Positions 33,852 to 40,822 of a stretch of DNA of 49,439 nt are shown here, piece by piece (position 1 is the first letter of the stretch; each line of letters begins with the position of its first letter). The notes below the pieces were generated by a model that saw only the letters and a program-made list of their open reading frames with translations, made no database searches and had not been told where the DNA came from. The stretch comes from Candidatus Acetothermia bacterium (GTDB taxonomy: Bacteria > Bipolaricaulota > Bipolaricaulia > RBG-16-55-9 > DRXL01): NCBI GenBank assembly GCA_016179105.1, contig JACOSB010000050.1:1-49439 (forward strand), written 5' to 3'. The position numbers and the translations under genes are program-made.

Positions 33852-34106
33852 TCAGTCGACCGTCTCTAAGGCGATCTGTCTACCGAGCCGGATCAAGAAT
33901 CTTCCAGCAGCGCCCTTCACACGTTTTACCAAACTCCACGTTGGAAGCCAGAGCCTGCGTTGACGAAAACGTTCTTTTTTGTACTGAACCCGGGAGATGC
34001 GCATCCCGGGTTCTTGTTCGATCACATCCTGCGATTTTCTCCGCTCCGTTGCTTCGTGTAGCTGGATGTTCTGCCGAGCACGAACGAGGTCATGTAGAAG
34101 GAACAT
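33852..34106 (-). CDS. Small basic protein, 84 aa
   Basis: ATG 34106 has AGGAGGTG 8-10 bases upstream; a GTG two codons earlier (34112) is an alternative. The product is rich in Arg and Lys (VQYKKERFRQRRLWLPTWSL) and ends with an amphipathic stretch GRFLIRLGRQIALETVD. A similar segment (GRLLIWLGLHLGRQ) ends the neighbouring 91-residue protein, so the two may share a membrane-binding or peptide-like C-terminal helix. No family is recognised. The coding region contains a 28-base near-palindrome (33986-34013, EPGMRISR). It is the last gene of the small operon, followed by a terminator. Confidence 0.6.
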   Translation of the reverse strand: MFLLHDLVRARQNIQLHEATERRKSQDVIEQEPGMRISRVQYKKERFRQRRLWLPTWSLVKRVKGAAGRFLIRLGRQIALETVD

Positions 34107-34125
34107 CGCCACTGCACCTCCTCAC

Positions 34126-34401
34126 TCATATCCGTCCAGGTTGCTTGAAGACGGGGTCTTGGTGCTCCGGCGTCGCTTCTTGTCTTCCCAGATGCAGGCC
34201 TAGCCAGATCAAGAGACGCCCGACCCGGACTCTCCACTTCGCTCGTTTCCACAAGCTCAAAGTGCCCGAAGAAGACCCCACGTTCGCCGGGGGATAGACT
34301 GGTTGCCGATCGGCCACGGTGCTGTGGCGCCCCATCGCCGACTTGGCCCACGAGCGGTCCCGCGTGTCGGCCAGTCTCTGATGGATGTCTTTGTGCTGCA
34401 T
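34126..34401 (-). CDS. Small basic protein, 91 aa
   Basis: ATG 34401 sits 8 bases after a perfect AGGAGGTG, the strongest argument that it is translated. The N-terminal half is polar (HKDIHQRLADTRDRSWAKSA), and the C-terminal part has an amphipathic tract RVRVGRLLIWLGLHLGRQ resembling the end of the adjacent 84-residue protein. It lacks a signal peptide. Nineteen bases separate it from that gene, so they are co-transcribed. The family is unknown; an antimicrobial-like or peptide-precursor role can be imagined from charge pattern but is not supported further. Confidence 0.6.
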   Translation of the reverse strand: MQHKDIHQRLADTRDRSWAKSAMGRHSTVADRQPVYPPANVGSSSGTLSLWKRAKWRVRVGRLLIWLGLHLGRQEATPEHQDPVFKQPGRI

Positions 34402-34454
34402 AGCTCTACACCTCCTTGTGAGGTTCAGTGGATCGTTTCAGCACTTCCGCGGGG

Positions 34455-34493
34455 GCTGTCGGCCCACTCTTTTCCCGTGCGCGGGCCGACAGC
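34455..34493. other. Perfect 11-bp hairpin between small genes
   Basis: GCTGTCGGCCC (34455-34465) and GGGCCGACAGC (34483-34493) are exact inverse copies with a 17-base loop. No T tract follows on either strand. It lies between the 83- and 91-residue genes and could be an RNA-stability or attenuator element. Confidence 0.55.
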
Positions 34494-34544
34494 GTACCCT
34501 GTGATTTCCACGCGTCTCGTGCTGTCTTCAATTCACTCGTTCGG

Positions 34545-34796
34545 CTAGTGCGCCGAGACAGTCAGCACTTGCGCGATCGGTTCCCCCTCGTCCAGCTGCT
34601 CATTGCCGTTGAGGTCCAAGTAGAAGGTGAGCTTCAATGTCCCGTCTGCTTGCTCTTCGATCTGGAGGCTGTAGCTCACCGACGGCGCCTGGCTGACCGG
34701 CACCACTTCAATGGGAAGAGCCTTCGCTAAGACAGCTCCTGCACTGATGGCCAGCGCCAATACGAGTACGATCCCGCTGATTCTGAGCTTGTTCAT
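34545..34796 (-). CDS. Small secreted protein with EF-hand-like loop, 83 aa
   Basis: The N terminus is a clear signal peptide (LRISGIVLVLALAISAGAVL, cleaved near AKA). The mature part of about 58 residues ends with FYLDLNGNEQLDEGEPIAQV, a D-x-N-x-N-x-x-x-D-E-G-E loop like calcium-binding dockerin or EF-hand sites. AGGAG lies 9 bases before ATG 34796, which overlaps the TGA of the preceding 34-codon frame (translational coupling). No named family is recognised. An extracellular Ca-binding role is an inference from the loop. Confidence 0.8.
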   Translation of the reverse strand: MNKLRISGIVLVLALAISAGAVLAKALPIEVVPVSQAPSVSYSLQIEEQADGTLKLTFYLDLNGNEQLDEGEPIAQVLTVSAH

Positions 34797-34897
34797 AGTG
34801 ATTCTCTCCTTTGAGAGGTGTATGATTGATCTTGATCTGTCCGCGGTTTCCCTTGAGGGGTTCTGACGGAGTCTTTGGTTTCGCTTCTGTCCTTCAT
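34793..34897 (-). CDS. 34-aa hydrophilic peptide, coupled to the secreted protein gene
   Basis: ATG 34897 has AAAAGGAG 8 bases upstream. The frame of 34 codons (KDRSETKDSVRTPQGKPRTD onward) ends in TGA overlapping the ATG of the next gene, so the two are translationally coupled. The peptide is almost entirely polar, without membrane or export features. It may be a leader whose translation opens the downstream start, or a small functional peptide. A longer upstream frame (from 34984) lacks a ribosome-binding site and enters the inverted-repeat promoter region. Confidence 0.55.
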   Translation of the reverse strand: MKDRSETKDSVRTPQGKPRTDQDQSYTSQRRESL

Positions 34898-34928
34898 TCC
34901 GACCACTCCTTTTCGCTGAGATACCCAG

Positions 34929-34934
34929 AGTATG
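34929..34934 (-). promoter_or_regulatory. Likely -10 box of the small-protein operon
   Basis: CATACT on the minus strand, about 30 bases before the 34-codon frame. No TTGACA-like -35; the inner arm of the 34942-34987 inverted repeat covers that region, suggesting an activator- or repressor-dependent promoter. Confidence 0.4.
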
Positions 34935-34941
34935 GCGCTCG

Positions 34942-34987
34942 TCTGTGAAACGAGTGTGAGCGATCCGTAAGACTTCCGTTTCACAGA
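34942..34987. promoter_or_regulatory. Perfect 11-bp inverted repeat in the divergent promoter region
   Basis: TCTGTGAAACG (34942-34952) and CGTTTCACAGA (34977-34987) are exact inverse copies separated by 24 bases. The inner arm overlaps the -35 zone of the small-protein operon. CGTTTCAC also occurs once upstream of the SARP-type regulator gene (39016-39023), and CGTTTCA before the 91-residue gene (34434-34440). Confidence 0.6.
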
Positions 34988-35077
34988 TAATTCACTAAAG
35001 AGGATTATTCTGTGTGTCGGCGCTTAACTCGCAGCAGAAAGGGTGATCTCGACGATGACGATACTCACATTTGCAAT

Positions 35078-35107
35078 TTGACTTCATTTCGTCCTCTAGA
35101 GTAGGAT
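35078..35107 (+). promoter_or_regulatory. Probable promoter of the 195-aa gene
   Basis: TTGACT (35078-35083), an 18-base spacer and TAGGAT (35102-35107), 43 bases before ATG 35151. Confidence 0.5.
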
Positions 35108-35150
35108 TGCACCGAGATGCAGTAAGGTCAATTTTTAAGGAGGGAGTAAC

Positions 35151-35738
35151 ATGGCTGACATTGAAGTACAAAAATACATCCACAGCAGACATATTCAATG
35201 CGATCAATTAACCGCTGAGCAACCCCAAAAGCTTCTTGGTTTACGCAACACGACAAATGATCTGAGGCAGGAAATAGACAATGAAGCAACACAATTCTAT
35301 AACAAACAAACTGGTCTCCAGTACAAGTGGGAGGAGTTTTTGAAGCAAGTTGCCGCTGCGCTCGGCCCCGGCCCCGATCCCGACCTGAGGCGGGAAGCTG
35401 AAGATCTGCTTGATGAAGCTCGGGCGCTACAACTGAGGCTAGCCGATATAGAAACACGGACTCTCGTCGTTGCCCAAGAGATAAACAATTTGACGCTAGA
35501 TATATTGAAACCCGGTAATGCAAACTTTGACAAGCTTCTAGGCAACTCTCTAAATAGGACATTTAACGCCCCACAAGGCCTAGTAGTGACGATTGGAGCA
35601 GTGTCGAAAGCCGTGCCGACTGACGGCCTGAGACTCCAAGTCAAACACATCATCGAAACGATCGCACAGATATACCTTGAAGATCCACCATGTGCTTACT
35701 GCACTCCTGTGAATGACCCTGAAATTGTGTGCGTCTAA
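35151..35738 (+). CDS. Hypothetical coiled-coil protein, 195 aa
   Basis: ATG 35151 has a strong AAGGAGGGAG 6 bases upstream, so translation is likely. Residues 25-130 are mostly helical with heptad-like leucines (REAEDLLDEARALQLRLADI, then TLVVAQEINNLTLDIL). The last 40 residues contain VKHIIETIAQIYLEDPPC and a CAYC pair with a final VCV. There is no signal peptide or membrane segment. I do not recognise the family. Divergent from the small-protein operon and convergent with the SARP-type regulator gene, 53 bases away, so it may belong to that regulator's circuit. Confidence 0.75.
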   Translation: MADIEVQKYIHSRHIQCDQLTAEQPQKLLGLRNTTNDLRQEIDNEATQFYNKQTGLQYKWEEFLKQVAAALGPGPDPDLRREAEDLLDEARALQLRLADIETRTLVVAQEINNLTLDILKPGNANFDKLLGNSLNRTFNAPQGLVVTIGAVSKAVPTDGLRLQVKHIIETIAQIYLEDPPCAYCTPVNDPEIVCV

Positions 35739-35791
35739 AAGACTTGGCAAGCGGAAGAGAAAAGAGATACTTTTAATGAATGAAATTGGGC

Positions 35792-38700
35792 TCAGCGATT
35801 CTCAAACAATAGCTTGAATCGGGAATGATTACGGAGAGGTTTTAGATAAATGTACGATTTAGCATTGGCGATATGATCGCTTGTCATATAGGGCAAGCCC
35901 TTACTAAGCCATTCCAAAGCGTCATCAAAGTGTTTTAGTAAAACGAAGTTTGTCGCGATTTCTATATAGAGACTCCCATCGCTGCCCGCTATTTCTAAAG
36001 CTTTTGCAAAATGTTTTTCAGCTTGCCTTTTCAAGTCCCTTGCTAGATAAAGGCAGGCAAGACAGCTGTGCGCACTTGCTATTTCTCGTACTCTTTGATG
36101 CTGAGTGGCCATTTCAAGAACTTTCTGCGTATACTCAACAGCTTGATCAAGGTCCGAAGATTGAATGCAAGCTAGGCATAGAAGTTGATAAGTCCAGATC
36201 ATGACAGAAAAATCTCCTATTTGCTCATACATTGATAGCGCCTTCTTCAGAAATTCGTTGGCATGGGGAATATCCCCTTTAGCACAATATGTGAAACCCA
36301 CTGTATAATAGACTTCAGCTTTGGCGTTTAGATCACCAGATTTTTCTGCAGCTTTTGCAGCTCTCAACAGATACTCAATGGCGTGTTCAAAATCTTCTTG
36401 ATAACGATACGCCACCCCAAGGTGTGCAAGAACCATAGCCAATGTGCTATGCTGCTCCATCTTTTCCAAAATGTGCAAAGCACGCTTGCAGTGCTGGATA
36501 GCCTCTTCAAGTCGTCTAAGTTGCGAGAGCATCAAGGCAGCGCAGTCACAGATCTTGGCCATCTCCAAAGAAGTATCCTCCTCACCCAATTCCTTAATCG
36601 CTTGTTCACAACAACTCAAAGCTTTCTCATGTTCTCGCTTGTAATTGTGACCGGTTGCCATTATCTCGTGAATTCGCGCACGGGCATGTGGCTCCTTGAT
36701 CAAGTTGAGCGCTTTGCGACAATACTCCAAACCTTCATCTACTCTGCCGCAGAAGACATATACGTGACCCAGATTTGCATAGGCTTTACGCAACGCTTCT
36801 TTATTATCGACCTGCTGCGCCAGCTCTGCAGTCTGACGCAAATAGGAGATCGCTTCTTGATTGGCATAAGCTTTCCTGGCAGCTTCGCCCGCTTGCAGCG
36901 AATACTCCATCGCTTTGCTCCACACTTCCGCTTGCAAGAAGTGATGCGCGAGCTCGCCCGCGAGCTCGTCTAATCGCTCAGCGTGCGTTTTTTCTAATGT
37001 CTCACCCACGTTCTTGTGCAAGATCTTGCGCCGCTGTTCCGGCACTAGCCCGCTATAAACAACTTCTCGGATCACATCATGGCGAAAGTTGTATCGGTCT
37101 TGCTCTTCCACAATCACGTGCGCCCGCAGGAGTTCTTCCAGGCGGTCGAACACATCCTCTGCCTGTCTTCCCAGACACTGGGTCAACAGTTCCGTCGTGA
37201 ACGCGCGACCGGTGACTGCCGCTAGGTCCAGCAACTGGCGGCTCGGACGGCTGACGCGCCTCAACCGCGTCTCGACCAACGCCCGCACCGTGGCCGGAAC
37301 GTAATCGCGCGCGAGTTTCTCGCGCTCCATCTTCCAGTGGCCTTGTTCATCAAGAGTCAGCGCCATCGCCTCGATGAATGACTTCACCAGTTCCACGGCA
37401 AAGAAAGGAACTCCCTTTGATTCTTGGTATACCGATTTCCCTAACTCTTTGAGGTCCTTGGCATTGAGCATCTCCTCGACTAACTTTTCAATCTCTTCGG
37501 TCTCTAGCGGTGCCAAGTTCATCTGCAGGATAAGTTGGTCTCGGGTCAATTGCTGAAGCATCTCCCGCAGCAGATGTTCTTCATTCACTTCTTCCACACG
37601 ATAAGTGCCAATGAGTAAAATCTTCTTTTCTGGCAACCTACGAGCAAGATAGTGCATAAACTGCAAAGTTGATTCATCCGCCCACTGCAAGTCGTCAATG
37701 AAGATCACGAGCGGCTGCTGCTGCGACAACCCAAGGAAAAACTGCAACAGGCCCTCAAAGAGACGATTTCTCTCTTGCTCAGGGGATAACAACGCTGCGC
37801 TCGGGCGTAGCCCTGGAACTCGATCGCAGAGTTCTGGGACCAACTTGGCAACCTCTCCGAGCCAGAGCGTAGATATGCGATTAATTAATTCGCTTGAGAT
37901 TTGCGGCAGGCTTTGACGTAGCGCGTCGACCAAGGCTTGATAGAGCACTCGGCCCTCGATCTCGTAACAGCGCCCGCTCAGGACCAGTGCGCCCTTTTGC
38001 GAGGTATAGCTTAAAAATTCATGGGCGAGCCGGCTCTTGCCGACACCGGCCTCTCCGGCTACGAACGCGGCTCGTCCCTTTCCTTGATTGACTTCATCCC
38101 ACGTGAGAAAAAGCTTTTGCAATTCTTGCGCTCGCCCCACGAACGGTGCCCCCAACTCCGGGTAGCGACGGATCGTCTCGCGCGCTTGCACTGCCAATTC
38201 TTCCAAATGCCCCGTGCTGGCCCGTTCTTCAATCTGATGGTAGAGCATCTTCGTCTCGGGCAAGGGTTCGACGTTCAGTTTTTCTTGGAGAACGCGCTCG
38301 CACTCCCGGAACTGCGCCAACGCCGCGTTCCGATCCCCAACCGCATAATAGAGGTGCATCAATTCACGATGGATATCTTCTTGCAAAGGGCTTTGGGCTA
38401 AAAGCTGCTTGGCATACCCGATTGCCGACGCATACTCTTTGCGCTGTCTATGATAGAAGATCAGTTTTTGCAAAGCTTTGAGATAAAGCTCGCGAAAATA
38501 GTCGCGCGCTTCGAGGCACCAATCGTCATAGCATCCTTCGAGCAACTCTCCGCGATAGAGCGCGATCGCTTCGCGAAGACAACGCGCCTGTTCGTCTCCC
38601 GACAATTTCTCGCTCTCTTTACAGAGCTTTCTGAACTCGGCGGCATCGATCCAATGAGCGCTGTGGACATTAAATTGAACGATCCCGCGCTCTGTCCGGA

Positions 38701-38953
38701 GAGGCGTTCCTTGAGAGACTTCTTCCAACTCCAGAGCGCTACGCACCGCACGTAGCGCTTGGCGCAGGCTGGTAGCGGCTTTGAGGGGCTCAGCATCAGG
38801 CCAGAAGAGATCGGCCAGATGCTCTCGGCTCTGGGGCTCGGGGTTCAATAAAAGATAGGCCAGCAGCCACTGAGTCTTGCGTGTCATTAAGCGCAGAGGC
38901 TGCCCGCGTGCATCGTGCAGTTGAAACTCTCCGAACAGATGAACACGGAACAT
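35792..38953 (-). CDS. SARP/BTAD-AAA-TPR transcriptional regulator, 1053 aa
   Basis: A large signal-responsive activator. Residues 1-95: OmpR-like winged helix (FGEFQLHDARGQPLRLMTRK, AYLLLNPEPQSREHLADLFW). Residues 100-245: bacterial transcriptional activation domain (BTAD), containing LYRGELLEGCYDDWCLEARD. Residues about 265-600: AAA/NTPase with Walker A FVAGEAGVGKSRLAHEFL near 300 and Walker B VIFIDDLQWADESTL near 418. Residues about 690-1040: TPR repeats (AYANLGHVYVFCGRVDEGLE, LAMVLAHLGVAYRYQEDFEH). SARP-type proteins switch on local gene sets, often biosynthetic. Its targets here may be the nearby small-protein operon. TGAAACG lies in its own -35 region. Confidence 0.93.
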   Translation of the reverse strand: MFRVHLFGEFQLHDARGQPLRLMTRKTQWLLAYLLLNPEPQSREHLADLFWPDAEPLKAATSLRQALRAVRSALELEEVSQGTPLRTERGIVQFNVHSAHWIDAAEFRKLCKESEKLSGDEQARCLREAIALYRGELLEGCYDDWCLEARDYFRELYLKALQKLIFYHRQRKEYASAIGYAKQLLAQSPLQEDIHRELMHLYYAVGDRNAALAQFRECERVLQEKLNVEPLPETKMLYHQIEERASTGHLEELAVQARETIRRYPELGAPFVGRAQELQKLFLTWDEVNQGKGRAAFVAGEAGVGKSRLAHEFLSYTSQKGALVLSGRCYEIEGRVLYQALVDALRQSLPQISSELINRISTLWLGEVAKLVPELCDRVPGLRPSAALLSPEQERNRLFEGLLQFFLGLSQQQPLVIFIDDLQWADESTLQFMHYLARRLPEKKILLIGTYRVEEVNEEHLLREMLQQLTRDQLILQMNLAPLETEEIEKLVEEMLNAKDLKELGKSVYQESKGVPFFAVELVKSFIEAMALTLDEQGHWKMEREKLARDYVPATVRALVETRLRRVSRPSRQLLDLAAVTGRAFTTELLTQCLGRQAEDVFDRLEELLRAHVIVEEQDRYNFRHDVIREVVYSGLVPEQRRKILHKNVGETLEKTHAERLDELAGELAHHFLQAEVWSKAMEYSLQAGEAARKAYANQEAISYLRQTAELAQQVDNKEALRKAYANLGHVYVFCGRVDEGLEYCRKALNLIKEPHARARIHEIMATGHNYKREHEKALSCCEQAIKELGEEDTSLEMAKICDCAALMLSQLRRLEEAIQHCKRALHILEKMEQHSTLAMVLAHLGVAYRYQEDFEHAIEYLLRAAKAAEKSGDLNAKAEVYYTVGFTYCAKGDIPHANEFLKKALSMYEQIGDFSVMIWTYQLLCLACIQSSDLDQAVEYTQKVLEMATQHQRVREIASAHSCLACLYLARDLKRQAEKHFAKALEIAGSDGSLYIEIATNFVLLKHFDDALEWLSKGLPYMTSDHIANAKSYIYLKPLRNHSRFKLLFENR

Positions 38954-39015
38954 AGAACCTCACTCTATGGGCCTTTCATCAGATACAGTAGATACAGTTA
39001 TACGATCGAGAGAGA

Positions 39016-39023
39016 CGTTTCAC
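39016..39023. promoter_or_regulatory. CGTTTCAC half-site upstream of the SARP-type gene
   Basis: Eight bases identical to the core of the 34942-34987 inverted repeat, about 65 bases before the regulator's ATG. One match of 8 bases can be chance; its location is what makes it notable. Confidence 0.3.
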
Positions 39024-39107
39024 CCGCAATCCCACAATGATACTACCTGAAAGAACGATCTTTATTGTACCAGATGAATTCTTGATTATGACATCGATCT
39101 ATGTTCT

Positions 39108-39165
39108 CTCACCCCAGGTCCCTCTACCGTTCAAGACGGGAGAGGGGTGCTGCAGGCGGGGTGAG
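39108..39165. repeat. Nested inverted repeat (MITE-like palindrome)
   Basis: Outer arms CTCACCCC (39108-39115) and GGGGTGAG (39158-39165) enclose inner arms CCCTCT (39120-39125) and AGAGGG (39141-39146). This CTCACCCC...GGGGTGAG layout resembles small intergenic palindromes dispersed in many bacterial genomes. It lies between the MFS gene end and the regulator promoter. Confidence 0.5.
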
Positions 39166-39178
39166 GGTTGGAGATTTA

Positions 39179-40393
39179 CTAAAGAATCTCGTCGGGAGCA
39201 GAGTGCACGTCGCCGGCGATCGCGCTATTGTCCAACGGTTTTTGCGTCGTTGGTGCCTTAGCAAAAGCGCGGCTTTTGGGTTCGAGCACACGCAATCTCC
39301 ACAAGAAAGGCAAACTGAGCGCCATCAGGCCGCCGACGATCAAGATCATCTTGTGCACCCCAAAAGCGTCCGAGAGCGGTCCGCCCAAGAAGGGTCCCAT
39401 CGCCGCGGCCGTCGTGAACGAGGCTTGCAAGTAACCGAAAGCTCTTCCGCGTGCGCCCTCGCTCACACGCTCGATCAAATATAGATTTAAACCAATCGAC
39501 ATCGCCGACCATGAAATAGCGATCATAATCTGGCCGAGGACGATCAGCCAGACGTTCGAGGCGATCGCATAGACCGCGAACGTGACGATGCTCCCGATAA
39601 TTCCCCAGAGCACCAGCCAGAGCTTATTGAAACGCTCGGCCAAGCGCCCCATCAGGACCATGAAGATCGGCTGGACCAACATATTCGAGCTGTTGACCGC
39701 GCCGATAAGCGCCTTGTTGCTCACAAAATTCGTGAGATAGATGGGAAAGATTGACCAGAGCGCCATCGCGGCGGACTGTCTTACGAAAACTGTCGCGTAG
39801 AGATAGCTCAACCCTGAAGGCAACGGGTCTTTCACAGCAGGCCGCTCGGACGGGGGCGACTCCGGCAGCCCGACCTGGATCACGAGCGCGCCGAGCAAAG
39901 CCATACCCGCTGAGAGAATGAACGCCGCGTGCACACCCAATCCTTCGGCCACGATGCCCGCTCCGAGACTGCCGATCCCGAAGCCGAGCGCATTAGCCGC
40001 GCTAAAAAATCCGAAGCTGCGGGAGGCGCGCGCTCCAAAGTAATCCGAGAAGAGCGCCGTGAGCATCGAGTTGGTAGCAAACGCTGCTCCTTGGATGAAG
40101 CGCAGTACGAGCAGTTCGATAAAATTAGACGTAAAGAATTGCAACAAGCTCGCGAGCGCAAAGACCAGCGTGCCGATCACCAAGAAGGGTTTACGCTGTC
40201 TCCACCGATCTGAGAGCGTTCCCCATAGAGGGCTAAACAAGATGATTGCGAGCGAGAAGATGCCCAACAAAAAACTGTTCTCGGTGAGGCTCAGCTTCAT
40301 CTCATATGAAAGCAACGGGATGATGAGGGCGAGCACCGCAAAGCTTAACCCTGAGAGCAATGTGGCGATCGCGAAGCGAAATTCGTAGCGCAT
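39179..40393 (-). CDS. Major facilitator superfamily transporter
   Basis: A 404-residue membrane protein with about 12 hydrophobic segments. The MFS motif A loop appears after helix 2: FSPLWGTLSDRWRQRKPFLV, and its half-repeat in the second half as MVLMGRLAERFNKLWLVLWG. FLGGPLSDAFGVHKMILIVG is a late loop of the same type. Drug-proton antiporters of the DHA1 class and sugar exporters share these motifs; the substrate cannot be told. It lies 63 bases after csoR in the same direction, with no clear terminator between, so it may be partly co-transcribed with the copper operon. Confidence 0.88.
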   Translation of the reverse strand: MRYEFRFAIATLLSGLSFAVLALIIPLLSYEMKLSLTENSFLLGIFSLAIILFSPLWGTLSDRWRQRKPFLVIGTLVFALASLLQFFTSNFIELLVLRFIQGAAFATNSMLTALFSDYFGARASRSFGFFSAANALGFGIGSLGAGIVAEGLGVHAAFILSAGMALLGALVIQVGLPESPPSERPAVKDPLPSGLSYLYATVFVRQSAAMALWSIFPIYLTNFVSNKALIGAVNSSNMLVQPIFMVLMGRLAERFNKLWLVLWGIIGSIVTFAVYAIASNVWLIVLGQIMIAISWSAMSIGLNLYLIERVSEGARGRAFGYLQASFTTAAAMGPFLGGPLSDAFGVHKMILIVGGLMALSLPFLWRLRVLEPKSRAFAKAPTTQKPLDNSAIAGDVHSAPDEIL

Positions 40394-40456
40394 GATGTGA
40401 ACTGCATTCTACTGATGCTAGTTGGAGTCCTGCAATAGTGGCCGAACAACTTTCAT

Positions 40457-40786
40457 TCAGTAATTCTTGAGATATTTTAAAACTTCGGCCAGTTCTTCGA
40501 TCTTCTCTTCGCTCTTGCCCTTCGCGATCGCTTCGGTCATACAGCTTTTTAGATGTCCTTTGATAATTTGTTGTGCTACTTGGCTGAGCGTTGCCTGCGC
40601 CGCGGCAATTTGTTTCAGAACATCAATACAATAGCGCTCGTCGTGAATCATGCGCTCGATCGCTTGCAACTGCCCTTGGCTCGTGCGCACCAAGTGCATT
40701 GTATCGCGCTTGAGCGCGGGCAAGTGCGCGAGGCTTCCCTTTTTGTGAGTACGTTTTGCTTCTCGTATTGTAGAGCTAGTTGGCAC
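40457..40786 (-). CDS. csoR: CsoR/FrmR-family copper-sensing repressor
   Basis: A 109-residue DUF156 repressor. Start GTG 40786 has AGGAGG 6 bases upstream; a Met farther upstream (40873) is inside copA and rejected. The helical core LVRTSQGQLQAIERMIHDER is the family DNA-binding region. The metal site Cys...HxxxC is complete: RYCIDVLKQI, then KGHLKSCMTEA, as in Cu(I)-sensing CsoR (C-H-C). When Cu(I) binds, the tetramer releases its operator and copA is expressed. Two GC-rich palindromes that look like its operators lie at 40804-40822 and 43431-43449. The gene follows copA by 26 bases. Confidence 0.9.
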   Translation of the reverse strand: MPTSSTIREAKRTHKKGSLAHLPALKRDTMHLVRTSQGQLQAIERMIHDERYCIDVLKQIAAAQATLSQVAQQIIKGHLKSCMTEAIAKGKSEEKIEELAEVLKYLKNY

Positions 40787-40803
40787 TGTTAACCTCCTAA
40801 TGA

Positions 40804-40822
40804 TACCCCTCCCTAGGAGGGT
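40804..40822. promoter_or_regulatory. CsoR-type operator between copA and csoR
   Basis: TACCCCTCCCTAGGAGGGT contains arms CCCTCC and GGAGGG around a CTA centre, near-identical in the left half to the operator upstream of copA (ACCCCTCCCAGGGAGGGGT). It overlaps the copA stop codon, 18 bases before the csoR start. Confidence 0.55.

Noticed and set aside
33287..33869. Plus-strand frames opposite the 382-aa beta-helix gene
   Set aside because: Shadows of repetitive rung sequence with no start signals.
36383..36973. 196-codon plus-strand frame opposite the regulator's TPR region
   Set aside because: Antisense shadow of helical repeats; no ribosome-binding site.
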